Assembly (NCBI RefSeq): GCF_964222135.1
Contig: NZ_CAXQBR010000030.1
Location: 53,460-99,514 of the forward strand
Length of the DNA: 46,055 nt
Direction of reading: 5' to 3'
Origin: Euzebya sp.
GTDB taxonomy: Bacteria > Actinomycetota > Nitriliruptoria > Euzebyales > Euzebyaceae
The notes under the pieces are model-generated. The model did not search any database and was not told the origin of the DNA. It saw only the letters and a list, made by a program, of their open reading frames with translations. A program made the position numbers and the translations under genes. This document shows, piece after piece, positions 16,553-23,370 of this stretch (positions within the stretch are counted from its first letter, which is position 1; each line of letters begins with the position of its first letter).

Positions 16553-16876
16553 GTGTCCGCCATTCCACCACCCCCGGGCCGCGATGAAGGGGTCACGCTC
16601 GGGGAGATCGCCCGACGGCTGGACCGCAACGAGCAGGAGAGCTCGAAGCGGTTCGACCGGCTCGAGGAACGCATCGAGGGACTCCAGTTCGTGCCTGTCG
16701 GCACCTACACCGCCGAGCGGCAGGCGTTGGAGGCGTCGATCAAGGAGGCACGCGACGACATCGACGGGGTCATCAACGACCGCAAGGACGACCGTCGGCT
16801 GATCTGGGGCTCGTTCGTGTTCCCGATCCTCGTCGCGATCGTCACGGCGGTCGCCCTCGCGGCGGTGGGATTGTGA
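16553..16876 (+). CDS. Coiled-coil protein with C-terminal membrane anchor (lysis cassette)
   Basis: A 107-residue protein with GTG start 16553, two bases after the holin stop. Residues about 13-70 are a charged heptad-like helix (LGEIARRLDRNEQESSKRFD, LEERIEGL, YTAERQALEASIKEARDDID). Residues about 84-107 form a single hydrophobic segment (WGSFVFPILVAIVTAVALAA) at the very C-terminus. A tail-anchored coiled coil next to a holin recalls the DUF7201/XhlA-type accessory lysis proteins. It overlaps the next gene (GTGA at 16873). Exact role unknown. Confidence 0.62.
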   Translation: MSAIPPPPGRDEGVTLGEIARRLDRNEQESSKRFDRLEERIEGLQFVPVGTYTAERQALEASIKEARDDIDGVINDRKDDRRLIWGSFVFPILVAIVTAVALAAVGL

Positions 16877-17469
16877 CCCGGCTGCGCGCGTTCGGGCGGT
16901 GGCTGGCCGACTGGCGCACCGGTGTCGGGTTCGCCGCGGTGCTGGTCGCCGGCGGGTTCCTGGCGCTCGTCATCGGTCTGCTGGCGTCACGTCAGGAGGC
17001 GTTCGACCGTCTCGACCAGGCGCTCGGCCAGCTCGAGGTCGAACTCGAACGTGAGGAGCAGCTGCAGGGCCGCGTCACCGACCTGTCTGCGGAGGTGGCC
17101 ACCCTGACCGAGCAGGTCCGCGTCCTCGTCCAACAGCTCGAGGACGCCGGCATCGTCCCCCTCCTCATCCCACCCGTCGACCCGCCACCCGTCGGCGAGC
17201 CTGCGACCCCGGACGGCGAAGCGACCTCGTCACGCGACCCGCCCCCACCAGCTGCCCCACCCGGCTCCGAGCCCGGTCCAGCACCGGCACCCGACCCGGT
17301 CCCACCAGCTCCACCACCGCCTCAGCCAGCCGACCCACCCGGGGAGCCGACCCCGGATCCACCTGCTGGGGCCGTCGGCGAGCTGCTCGACGGCGCCGGA
17401 GACCTGGGCGACGACACCCTCGACGACGTGGGCGACACCACCTGCACGCTCACCGACATCCTGTGCTGA
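16873..17469 (+). CDS. Signal-anchored coiled-coil, proline-rich protein (possible spanin-like)
   Basis: A 198-residue protein with GTG start 16873 overlapping the previous stop. One N-terminal membrane segment (VGFAAVLVAGGFLALVIGLL, about 17-36) is followed by an outside coiled coil (about 42-95, EVELEREEQLQGRVTDLSAE) and a long proline/alanine-rich stalk (about 97-165). It ends with a helical, acidic segment (ELLDGAGDLGDDTLDDVGD) and a C-terminal pair of cysteines (TCTLTDILC). The topology, a membrane-tethered rod reaching into the wall zone, resembles spanin-type or Rz-like lysis proteins. It ends the lysis operon; the stop codon lies at the edge of a terminator hairpin. Confidence 0.55.
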   Translation: MTRLRAFGRWLADWRTGVGFAAVLVAGGFLALVIGLLASRQEAFDRLDQALGQLEVELEREEQLQGRVTDLSAEVATLTEQVRVLVQQLEDAGIVPLLIPPVDPPPVGEPATPDGEATSSRDPPPPAAPPGSEPGPAPAPDPVPPAPPPPQPADPPGEPTPDPPAGAVGELLDGAGDLGDDTLDDVGDTTCTLTDILC

Positions 17470-17505
17470 TGCCCCCGGCTGGCCCTCGCGGCGGCCGGGG
17501 GCATC
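17468..17505 (+). terminator. Terminator-like hairpin after the lysis operon
   Basis: Perfect 12-bp stem GATGCCCCCGGC (17468-17479) / GCCGGGGGCATC (17494-17505) with a 14-base loop, overlapping the stop codon of the last lysis gene. No U-tract follows, which is common in high-GC actinobacteria. Confidence 0.7.
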
Positions 17506-17561
17506 GTCATGTCCGCGGCTGACTTGGCCGACCCTCTCGCGGATCGGTAGCCTCCCGCCGC

Positions 17562-17601
17562 GGCGCCCGCCCTGCATCGCCCCCCCGTGCAGGCGGGCGC
17601 C
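17562..17601. terminator. Second GC-rich hairpin
   Basis: GGCGCCCGC(CC)TGCA (17562-17576) pairs with TGCA(G)GCGGGCGCC (17588-17601) with one bulged base and an 11-base loop of mostly C. It lies between the lysis operon and the zinc-ribbon gene at 17646. It may back up the first terminator or be a leader structure for the small gene. Confidence 0.5.
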
Positions 17602-17645
17602 GCCTTCAACGTCTGGACGTCGCACCCGACGGGCAGCATCCCGGC

Positions 17646-17816
17646 ATGACCAGGCCACCGCTCGTCGCGCCGCTGCTCGGCCGCTGCCCGCACTGCACCA
17701 ACCCGTTCAAGGCCTCCATCGACCTCGCGCTCGAACCTCCGCGTGGGCGCGCGTCGTGCCCGTGGTGCCGACAGACCGTCGATCTGGGCCTACCGCCAGC
17801 CGAGGCCGCTGGCTAG
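17646..17816 (+). CDS. Small zinc-ribbon protein next to the attachment site
   Basis: A 56-residue ORF (ATG 17646 to TAG 17814-17816), below the usual length cutoff. It has two CxxC pairs 27 residues apart: GRCPHCTNPF and ASCPWCRQTVDLG. This is a complete four-cysteine zinc ribbon and is very unlikely by chance. It is the last gene of the phage element before the tRNA repeat. Its function is unknown, possibly nucleic acid or protein binding. No strong ribosome site is visible. Confidence 0.62.
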   Translation: MTRPPLVAPLLGRCPHCTNPFKASIDLALEPPRGRASCPWCRQTVDLGLPPAEAAG

Positions 17817-17904
17817 GGTGCGCAGTGGCCGGTCGAATCCCCGTTTGGTCGGCTGCTCATGCGGCCCGTCGTCTTTCCCGTCGGCGGGCCGCCCTGCGTC
17901 CTGC

Positions 17905-17952
17905 GCTGCACCACGGTTTGCACCACGGACCGCTGTAACCGCGTGGTGCAGC
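17905..17952. repeat. Triple TGCACCACG repeat (two direct, one inverted)
   Basis: TGCACCACGG occurs at 17907-17916 and 17919-17928 with 12-base spacing, and its inverse CGTGGTGCA at 17942-17950. The outer pair forms an 11-bp perfect inverted repeat (GCTGCACCACG 17905-17915 / CGTGGTGCAGC 17942-17952). It ends 69 bases before the att repeat, where integrase arm-type or excisionase sites of the phage element would be expected. Confidence 0.55.
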
Positions 17953-18021
17953 CACCTCTGTCGACATCCGGGATCCCGCGTGCAGCCCGGGTCTGTAACT
18001 CCCAGATGCGGTTTCCAGATG

Positions 18022-18067
18022 ACTCATAATCGATTGGTTGCGGGTTCGAGCCCCGCCCGGCCCACAA
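18022..18067 (+). repeat. Attachment site, left copy (tRNA 3' half)
   Basis: A 46-bp sequence running from ACTCATAATC to CGGCCCACAA, identical to 30497-30542. It has the parts of a tRNA from the anticodon loop (CAT) through the T arm (GCGGG TTCGAGC CCCGC) to the acceptor 3' strand CCGGCCC-A. No matching 5' half (expected GGGCCGG acceptor strand) lies upstream, so this is a junction copy, not a tRNA gene. The intact tRNA is predicted beyond the left window edge. Confidence 0.88.
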
Positions 18068-18131
18068 AACGCCTCTGACCAGCACTTTCGCTTCACTTCG
18101 GCGAGATCGTCCGGTAGCGTACCGCTCAGAC

Positions 18132-18140
18132 AGCAGATAA
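18132..18140 (+). repeat. AGCAGATAA motif, copy 1
   Basis: AGCAGATAA followed by an A/T-rich GGACGGAATTTT stretch, 65 bases inside the left att repeat and upstream of the integrase ATG. The surrounding CCGCTCAG is shared with copy 2. Candidate arm-type site or integrase promoter element. Confidence 0.5.
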
Positions 18141-18190
18141 TGGACGGAATTTTGGACCCGTCCAGAGAGCGGAAACGGGGCGGTTCTCGG

Positions 18191-19087
18191 ATGAGATCGC
18201 GGAGCCAGATCGAGGCGTTGAGCCGGTCCTTCTCGCGGTGGCTTCGAGCCGCGAACCGGTCCGAGCGAACGGTCGAGACCTACGTGTCCTCGGTGGCCCA
18301 GCTGGTCGACTTCGCCGAGGACCGGGACCTGGATCCGCTGGCCCGCGAGACGGTCACCGAGTACCTGGCCGACCTCGCGGATCGGCGCAAGCCGGCGACG
18401 GTCGCGTTCCGGTATCGGTCGCTGCAGCAGTTCTTCAAGTGGCTCGAGGCCGAGGAGGAGGTCGAGCACTCCCCCATGGCGAAGCTGCGGCCGCCGCGGG
18501 TGCCCGAGCAGCCGGTGCCGATCCTGTCGCCGGACCAGCAGCGGGCGCTGCTGGGGACCTGTGACGGCAAGAACTTCGTCGACCGCCGCGACCACGCGAT
18601 CCTGCGGCTGTTCATCGACACGGGCATGCGGCTGGGCGAGATGACCGGCATCACGTTGCCTGACGTGGACCTGGACGTCGACAAGGTCGTGTGGGTCACG
18701 GGCAAGGGCAACTGGATGCGGGCGTGTCCGTTCGGGCGCCGGACGGGGATGGCGATCGACCGGTACCTGCGGGTGCGGGCCCGCCACCAGCACGCGCAGG
18801 AGGCCGCGCTGTGGCTCGGCGCGCAGGGCCGCGGGCCGCTCGGGTCCTCGGGCATCAACCAGATCGTCAAGCGGCGGGCGGAGCAGGCCGACATCCCCCG
18901 CCTGCACGCCCACATGTTCCGCCACACCTTCGCCGACAACATGCGCCGGGCGGGGATGGACGACGACAGCCTGATGCGCCTGGCCGGGTGGCGGTCACGC
19001 CAGATGCTGTCGCGCTACGGCGCCTCTGCCGCGGACTCCCGCGCCCGCGAGCGCTACCAGTCCATGGCCCCCGGCGACGCCCTCTGA
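18191..19087 (+). CDS. Tyrosine recombinase (site-specific integrase, XerC/D-like)
   Basis: A 298-residue integrase starting at ATG 18191 (an in-frame ATG at 18140 would add 17 residues; the open frame to 18038 runs through the att site and is not coding). Residues about 8-90 are the SAM-like core-binding domain (TVETYVSSVAQLVDFAEDRD). The catalytic domain shows Arg147 (TGMRLGEMTG), a Lys in the VTGKGNWMR hairpin, H241-x-x-R244 (HMFRHTF), Trp267 in the place of the second His (GWRSRQ) and nucleophile Tyr276 (LSRYG). It would integrate the element at the adjacent tRNA sequence. Copies of AGCAGATAA lie on both sides of the gene. Confidence 0.93.
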   Translation: MRSRSQIEALSRSFSRWLRAANRSERTVETYVSSVAQLVDFAEDRDLDPLARETVTEYLADLADRRKPATVAFRYRSLQQFFKWLEAEEEVEHSPMAKLRPPRVPEQPVPILSPDQQRALLGTCDGKNFVDRRDHAILRLFIDTGMRLGEMTGITLPDVDLDVDKVVWVTGKGNWMRACPFGRRTGMAIDRYLRVRARHQHAQEAALWLGAQGRGPLGSSGINQIVKRRAEQADIPRLHAHMFRHTFADNMRRAGMDDDSLMRLAGWRSRQMLSRYGASAADSRARERYQSMAPGDAL

Positions 19088-19258
19088 TCACCGCCCCGTC
19101 CCGCCGCGACACGAGCACACCGCTCAGCAGATAACAGTCGGAAAAACCTGACACAAGCGGCCCCTCTCCCCCGTCTACCAGGACACACGTCTTGCACAGG
19201 CGGACGGCAGGGAGGCAGCAGGTCGGATGTCAGGGACCCAACAGACCGGGTGCGGCCG
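19088..19258 (+). other. Integrase-relaxase intergenic region, candidate oriT
   Basis: 171 bases upstream of the relaxase. It holds AGCAGATAA copy 2 (19126-19134), then an inverted repeat CCTGACA (19147-19153) / TGTCAGG (19228-19234). The origin of transfer of MobF elements commonly lies next to the relaxase gene, so this is the best place to look. No nic site can be named from sequence alone. Confidence 0.35.
19126..19134 (+). repeat. AGCAGATAA motif, copy 2
   Basis: AGCAGATAA followed by CAGTCGGAAAAA, 39 bases after the integrase stop and preceded by CCGCTC as in copy 1. Together with copies at 18132 and 30422 it forms a set located at the two element ends. Confidence 0.5.
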
Positions 19259-22200
19259 GTGACGGTGTCGATGCGGGTGATGTCCGCCGGCGCCGGCTAC
19301 CGGTACCTCCGCGATTCGGTTGCCGTGGGCGACGCCGTCCGTGAGCCCGGACGGGGGCTGGCGGACTACTACACCGCCGAGGGCTGTCCGCCGGGCCGTT
19401 GGCTCGGCTCAGGACTGCCGGGCCTGGGCAGCGGAGAGCTGCGAGCGGGTGTGGTGGTCACCGAGGAGCAGGTGGCGCGCCTGCTGGGTCAGGGCCGCGA
19501 TCCGCTCACAGGCGATCCGTTGGGACGCGCTTACCCCCAGTACCGGTCGCGGGCGGAGCGGATCGCCGACCGCGTCGCCGAGCTCGACCCGAACCTGGAC
19601 GACGACGCCCGCGCAGCTGCAGTCGAGCGGATCGAGCATGAGGAGTCGCAACGGCGTGGCCGGCGTGCGGTGGCCGGGTTCGACCTGACCTTCAGCGTCC
19701 CCAAGTCGGTCTCAGTGCTGTGGGCCCTCGCCGACCCCGACACCCGCGCCCAGGTGGTCGAAGCCCACCACGCCGCGATCGTCGACGTGATCGACCTGCT
19801 CGAGCGGGAGGTCGCCGCCACCCGGATGGGCGCCTCCGGACCGGACGGTGCGGTCGCCCAGGTCCCGGTGGCTGGGGTGATCGCGGCGGCGTTCGACCAC
19901 TACGACTCCCGCGCCGGCGACCCGCAGCTGCACACCCACGTCGTGGTCGCGAACAAGGCCAAGACGGTCCTCGACGGGCGCTGGCGGGCGCTGGACGGCC
20001 GGCCGGTGCATGCGGCGATGGTGGCGCTGTCCGAGCACTACAACGCCGTCCTCGCCGACCTACTCACCGACACCCTCGGCGTCGTCTGGACCCAGCGCGA
20101 CCGCGGCGCCGATCGCAACCCGGCGTGGGAGATCGCCGGTGTGCCCAGGGAGCTCCTCGACGTCTTCTCGTCCCGCACCACCGACATCCAGGTTGCGAAG
20201 GACGAGCTGATCGCCGAGTACGTCGCCACCCACGGCCACCAGCCGTCGGCGACGACCGTCTTGAAGCTGCGCCAGCAGGCCACGCTGGCGACCCGGCCGG
20301 ACAAGACCCTGCACTCCCTCGCCGACCTCACCGGCCGCTGGCGGACAACAGCGGAGTCGCGCGGCCACTCCCCCGCCGACTGGCTGACCCCGGTCCTGGG
20401 CGGCAGGTCGCAGCAACGGCTGCGCGCGGGCGACCTGACGCCGGCGACCGTCGAGGGGATCGCCGCGACCGTGGTCGAGATGGTGGGTGAGCGTCGTTCG
20501 ACGTGGCGCAGATGGAACCTGCACGCCGAAGCCACCCGCCAGCTCATGGGCATCCGCTTCGCATCAGTGCACGACCGCGAGACCATCCTCGCGAGCGTCG
20601 TGCACGCGGCGGAGCGTGCGTCGGTGCAACTCACCCCGCCCGAGCTCGCGTCGGTCCCGGTGGAGCTGCGCCGTGAAGACGGCACCAGCATGTTGCGCCC
20701 GCGGCACTCAGAGGTGTTCACCTCCGCCGAGCTCCTCGCGGCCGAGGACCGTCTGCTCCAGCTATCCAGGGCGACGCACGGACCGCAGGTCCCGGCGGTC
20801 ACGATCGCGTACCACGGCCAGGACCTCGGCAACGATCAGCTCGAGGCCCTCGTGAGCATCGCGACCTCCGGGCGCGTCTTGGACGTTTTGATCGGTCCTG
20901 CAGGTGCGGGCAAGACCACCGCGATGCGCGCCCTCCGCGCCGCGTGGACCCACCTCTACGGCCCTGGGACGGTAGTCGGCCTGGCGCCATCGGCGGCGGC
21001 CGCCGAGGTCCTGGCCGCCGACCTCGAGATCGACACCGAGACCACCGCGAAGTGGCTCCACGAGCTCCAGGCCGGCAAGGCCCGCTTGCATGCCGGGCAG
21101 CTGGTGATCGTCGACGAAGCCTCCCTCGCCGGCACCCACACCCTGCACCGCATCGCCACCGCCACAGCCGGCGCGGACGCCAAGCTGCTCCTCGTCGGCG
21201 ACCCCGCCCAGCTCGCCGCGGTCGATGCCGGCGGCGCGTTCAGGTTGCTCGCGACCGACCGTGACGATGTCGCCGAGCTCACCGACGTCCGACGCTTCCA
21301 CCACGACTGGGAGAAGCACGCGTCCCTGCAGCTGCGCGACGGCAATCCCGCCGTGATCGACACCTACGACCGACAGGGACGCCTGATGGACGGTTACCTC
21401 GACGCGATGCTCGACGCCGCCTACGACGCCTGGCGAGCAGACCTCGCCGCGGGCAAGACCAGCCTCCTCATTGCCCCCACCCGGGAGCACGTGACCGCCC
21501 TCAACCAGCGTGCGCATGCTGACCGGGTCGCCGCCGGCGACGTCGACGCTGCAGTGGTCGTGCGACTACGCGACCACACGTTCGCCGGGGTCGGCGACGT
21601 CATCGTGATGCGCCGCAACCACCGCCAGCTCACTAACACGTCAGGCCGCTGGGTCCGCAACGGCGACCGCTGGACCGTCTCCTCGATCTACCCCGATGGC
21701 ACCCTCACCGTCCGCGGAAACGGCGGCACCGTCCAGCTGCCGGCCGAGTACGTCGCCGACCACGTCGAACTGGGCTACGCCGTCAGCGCCCACCGTGCCC
21801 AGGGCGCCACCGTCGACACCGCCCACGCCATCGTCACGCCCGCGATGACCCGCGAGACCCTCTACGTCGCCATGACCCGCGGCCGGGTCTCGAACACCGC
21901 TTACACCGCCACCGCCGACGCCGACCTCGAGCTTCATCAGGACGACGGCGAAGACGCCACGGGTCGGCATGTGCTGGCCGGCGTGCTCGCTCGCGTGGGC
22001 GCGGAACAGTCCGCCCACGAGACCCTCCGGGAGGAGCAGGACCGCTGGGGCACCATCGCCCAGCTGGCGGCGGAGTACGACACGATCGCCGCCGCCGCCC
22101 AACACGACCGCTGGACCCAACTGATCCGAGCGTCGGGTCTCACCGACGACCAGGCCAACCAAGTCCTCACCTCCGAGGCCCTCGGTGCCCTGTCAGCCGC

Positions 22201-22771
22201 GCTGCGTACCGCCGACGCCCACCACCTCAACCCCGAAGAACTGCTCCCAAAGCTCCTTGACGACCGCGACCTCGATGACGCCGACGACATCGCCGCCGTC
22301 CTGCACCACCGCGTCACCACCGCCACGACCCGCCTCGCCGCGACCCGGCGCCGGCCACCGGACCTGATCGCGGGTCTCATCCCCAAGGCCACCGGTCCCA
22401 TGACCCCCGACACGCGCACCGCCCTGGACGAACGCCGGCAACTCATCGAGCGGCGAGCCCGCAGCCTCGTCGAGACCGCGACCGCGCAACGCGAGCCATG
22501 GCTCCGCCACCTCGGATCCGTACCTCAGAACTGGCATAGCCGCGACCGGTGGGTCCGCACAGCGACCACCGTCGCCGCGTACCGCGACCGCTACCGCATC
22601 ACCACCACCGACCCGCTCGGCCCCGACGCGGCCAACGAGCTGCAGCGTGCCGATGCCGCCCGAGCCCGCGCGGCCATGAACCGACTGCGCCTGGTCCGCG
22701 CCTTGGACCCGGGTACCGCGACGAGTCGGCCAGTTCAGCGAGACTCACCCAGGCTCGGTCGGTCATTGTGA
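19259..22771 (+). CDS. MobF (TrwC/TraI-like) conjugative relaxase-helicase
   Basis: A 1170-residue protein; GTG 19259 (MTVSMRVMSAG) fits the actinobacterial TrwC start better than GTG 19250. The relaxase domain (about 1-300) has the tyrosine pair Y37-Y38 (LADYYTAEG) then PPGRWLGSGLPGLG, FDLTFSVPKSVSVLW, and the three metal-binding histidines H214, H225 and H227 (FDHYDSR, QLHTHVVVANKAK) with the same 11- and 2-residue spacing as TrwC. The helicase half has Walker A GPAGAGKTT (about 546-554), Walker B VIVDEAS (D619-E620), GDPAQL, and AVSAHRAQGATVD with YVAMTRGR near 855-885. It nicks oriT and unwinds the transferred strand. No coupling protein or T4SS gene accompanies it. Confidence 0.93.
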   Translation: MTVSMRVMSAGAGYRYLRDSVAVGDAVREPGRGLADYYTAEGCPPGRWLGSGLPGLGSGELRAGVVVTEEQVARLLGQGRDPLTGDPLGRAYPQYRSRAERIADRVAELDPNLDDDARAAAVERIEHEESQRRGRRAVAGFDLTFSVPKSVSVLWALADPDTRAQVVEAHHAAIVDVIDLLEREVAATRMGASGPDGAVAQVPVAGVIAAAFDHYDSRAGDPQLHTHVVVANKAKTVLDGRWRALDGRPVHAAMVALSEHYNAVLADLLTDTLGVVWTQRDRGADRNPAWEIAGVPRELLDVFSSRTTDIQVAKDELIAEYVATHGHQPSATTVLKLRQQATLATRPDKTLHSLADLTGRWRTTAESRGHSPADWLTPVLGGRSQQRLRAGDLTPATVEGIAATVVEMVGERRSTWRRWNLHAEATRQLMGIRFASVHDRETILASVVHAAERASVQLTPPELASVPVELRREDGTSMLRPRHSEVFTSAELLAAEDRLLQLSRATHGPQVPAVTIAYHGQDLGNDQLEALVSIATSGRVLDVLIGPAGAGKTTAMRALRAAWTHLYGPGTVVGLAPSAAAAEVLAADLEIDTETTAKWLHELQAGKARLHAGQLVIVDEASLAGTHTLHRIATATAGADAKLLLVGDPAQLAAVDAGGAFRLLATDRDDVAELTDVRRFHHDWEKHASLQLRDGNPAVIDTYDRQGRLMDGYLDAMLDAAYDAWRADLAAGKTSLLIAPTREHVTALNQRAHADRVAAGDVDAAVVVRLRDHTFAGVGDVIVMRRNHRQLTNTSGRWVRNGDRWTVSSIYPDGTLTVRGNGGTVQLPAEYVADHVELGYAVSAHRAQGATVDTAHAIVTPAMTRETLYVAMTRGRVSNTAYTATADADLELHQDDGEDATGRHVLAGVLARVGAEQSAHETLREEQDRWGTIAQLAAEYDTIAAAAQHDRWTQLIRASGLTDDQANQVLTSEALGALSAALRTADAHHLNPEELLPKLLDDRDLDDADDIAAVLHHRVTTATTRLAATRRRPPDLIAGLIPKATGPMTPDTRTALDERRQLIERRARSLVETATAQREPWLRHLGSVPQNWHSRDRWVRTATTVAAYRDRYRITTTDPLGPDAANELQRADAARARAAMNRLRLVRALDPGTATSRPVQRDSPRLGRSL

Positions 22772-23062
22772 TAGCGGGGGATCTCCTAGAGGCCAGGCAT
22801 GCGCGCAACTCGCCCTATCTGCTCAATCCCACAAGGCCGTGCCGGGCCAGGGCGCTGTGGAGCCTTCTGGAGCGGAACTGGCTTCCCCTTGCGGGCGTGA
22901 ACGATGCAGCCGGCCACGGCAAGGCCGTGTCGGGCGACGGCGGTCTCGATGGGATGACGGCGTGGTGCTCGCGGGGGGTCCGTGTGGCGATGACGCTCGG
23001 GACGACGGTGCGGTGGTGACGACTCGACGGCTGGCCGGCAAATAGGCTACGCCCCTGCGGCC
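22772..23062. other. Gap without recognisable gene
   Basis: About 290 bases between the relaxase stop and the IS3 relic. Open frames here have no ribosome site and look non-protein-like. A GATCTCCTAG-type patch right after the stop resembles GATCCCC after the relaxase relic at 26282-26298, consistent with shared ancestry of the two relaxase 3' flanks. I see no RNA gene. Confidence 0.5.
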
Positions 23063-23307
23063 GACAACTCCGCCATGGGGAGCTTCTTCGCCCACCTTCA
23101 ACACAACGTCTTGGGACCGTGGCCACTGGGCACTCGGGACGACCTGCGCCTCGCATCCTGGTCTGGACCGAGCGGACTGACGACCGACGACACCGCCAAG
23201 CGCGGCTCGGCCGGTTGACCCCTATCGAGTACGAGTCGATCATGCCCACACCCGCCTGCGGCGGCCTAACCCATCTGCCGGGCGGAACGTGCACCAGTAC
23301 CTATTGA
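23063..23307 (+). pseudogene. IS3-family transposase (OrfB) 3' relic
   Basis: Decayed end of an IS3-type DDE integrase. The first frame reads DNSAMGSFFAHLQHNVLG, matching the DNAAMESFFALLQ region of IS3 OrfB, then TRDDLRLASW, where functional copies have TREELRLAIVTWIE. After a frameshift the other frame reads HRQARLGRLTPIEYESIM, the standard C-terminal motif. Start, DDE motif and OrfA are missing. It lies directly upstream of the secreted CWB2 gene, so an old IS insertion may have accompanied or provided expression for it. Confidence 0.8.
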
Positions 23308-23370
23308 CAATCGGGAGAGGTGGTGGTTGGGTCCGGATGGCGGTAGGAACTTCGTGAAGGGTGGGGCGGT

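Larger units (their letters stand above)
1..18067. mobile_element. Right part of a contractile-tail prophage or prophage-derived element
   Basis: Tail, lysis and cargo genes run continuously from the window edge to a tRNA-derived attachment repeat at 18022-18067. The order is sheath, tube, chaperones, tape measure, hub, gp25, J, fibre, wedge, tailspike, conversion genes, endolysin, holin, accessory lysis genes, att. This is a myophage late-module layout. A dedicated endolysin-holin cassette and the G/GT frameshift argue for a phage rather than an extracellular contractile injection system, but a tailocin is not excluded because head, terminase and integrase genes would be to the left of the window. 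The right boundary is inferred from the att repeat; the left boundary is not visible. Confidence 0.72.

Noticed and set aside
18022-18067. A complete tRNA gene
   Set aside because: The anticodon stem cannot close with the upstream bases and no GGGCCGG acceptor strand is found upstream of either copy.
17857-18096. Reverse ORF with GRGSNP-like text across the att site (also at 30396-30587)
   Set aside because: This is the well-known spurious translation of tRNA 3' ends, not a gene.
18038-18190. N-terminal extension of the integrase to 18038
   Set aside because: It would begin inside the att repeat and translates to tRNA-derived text; ATG 18191 or 18140 is more credible.
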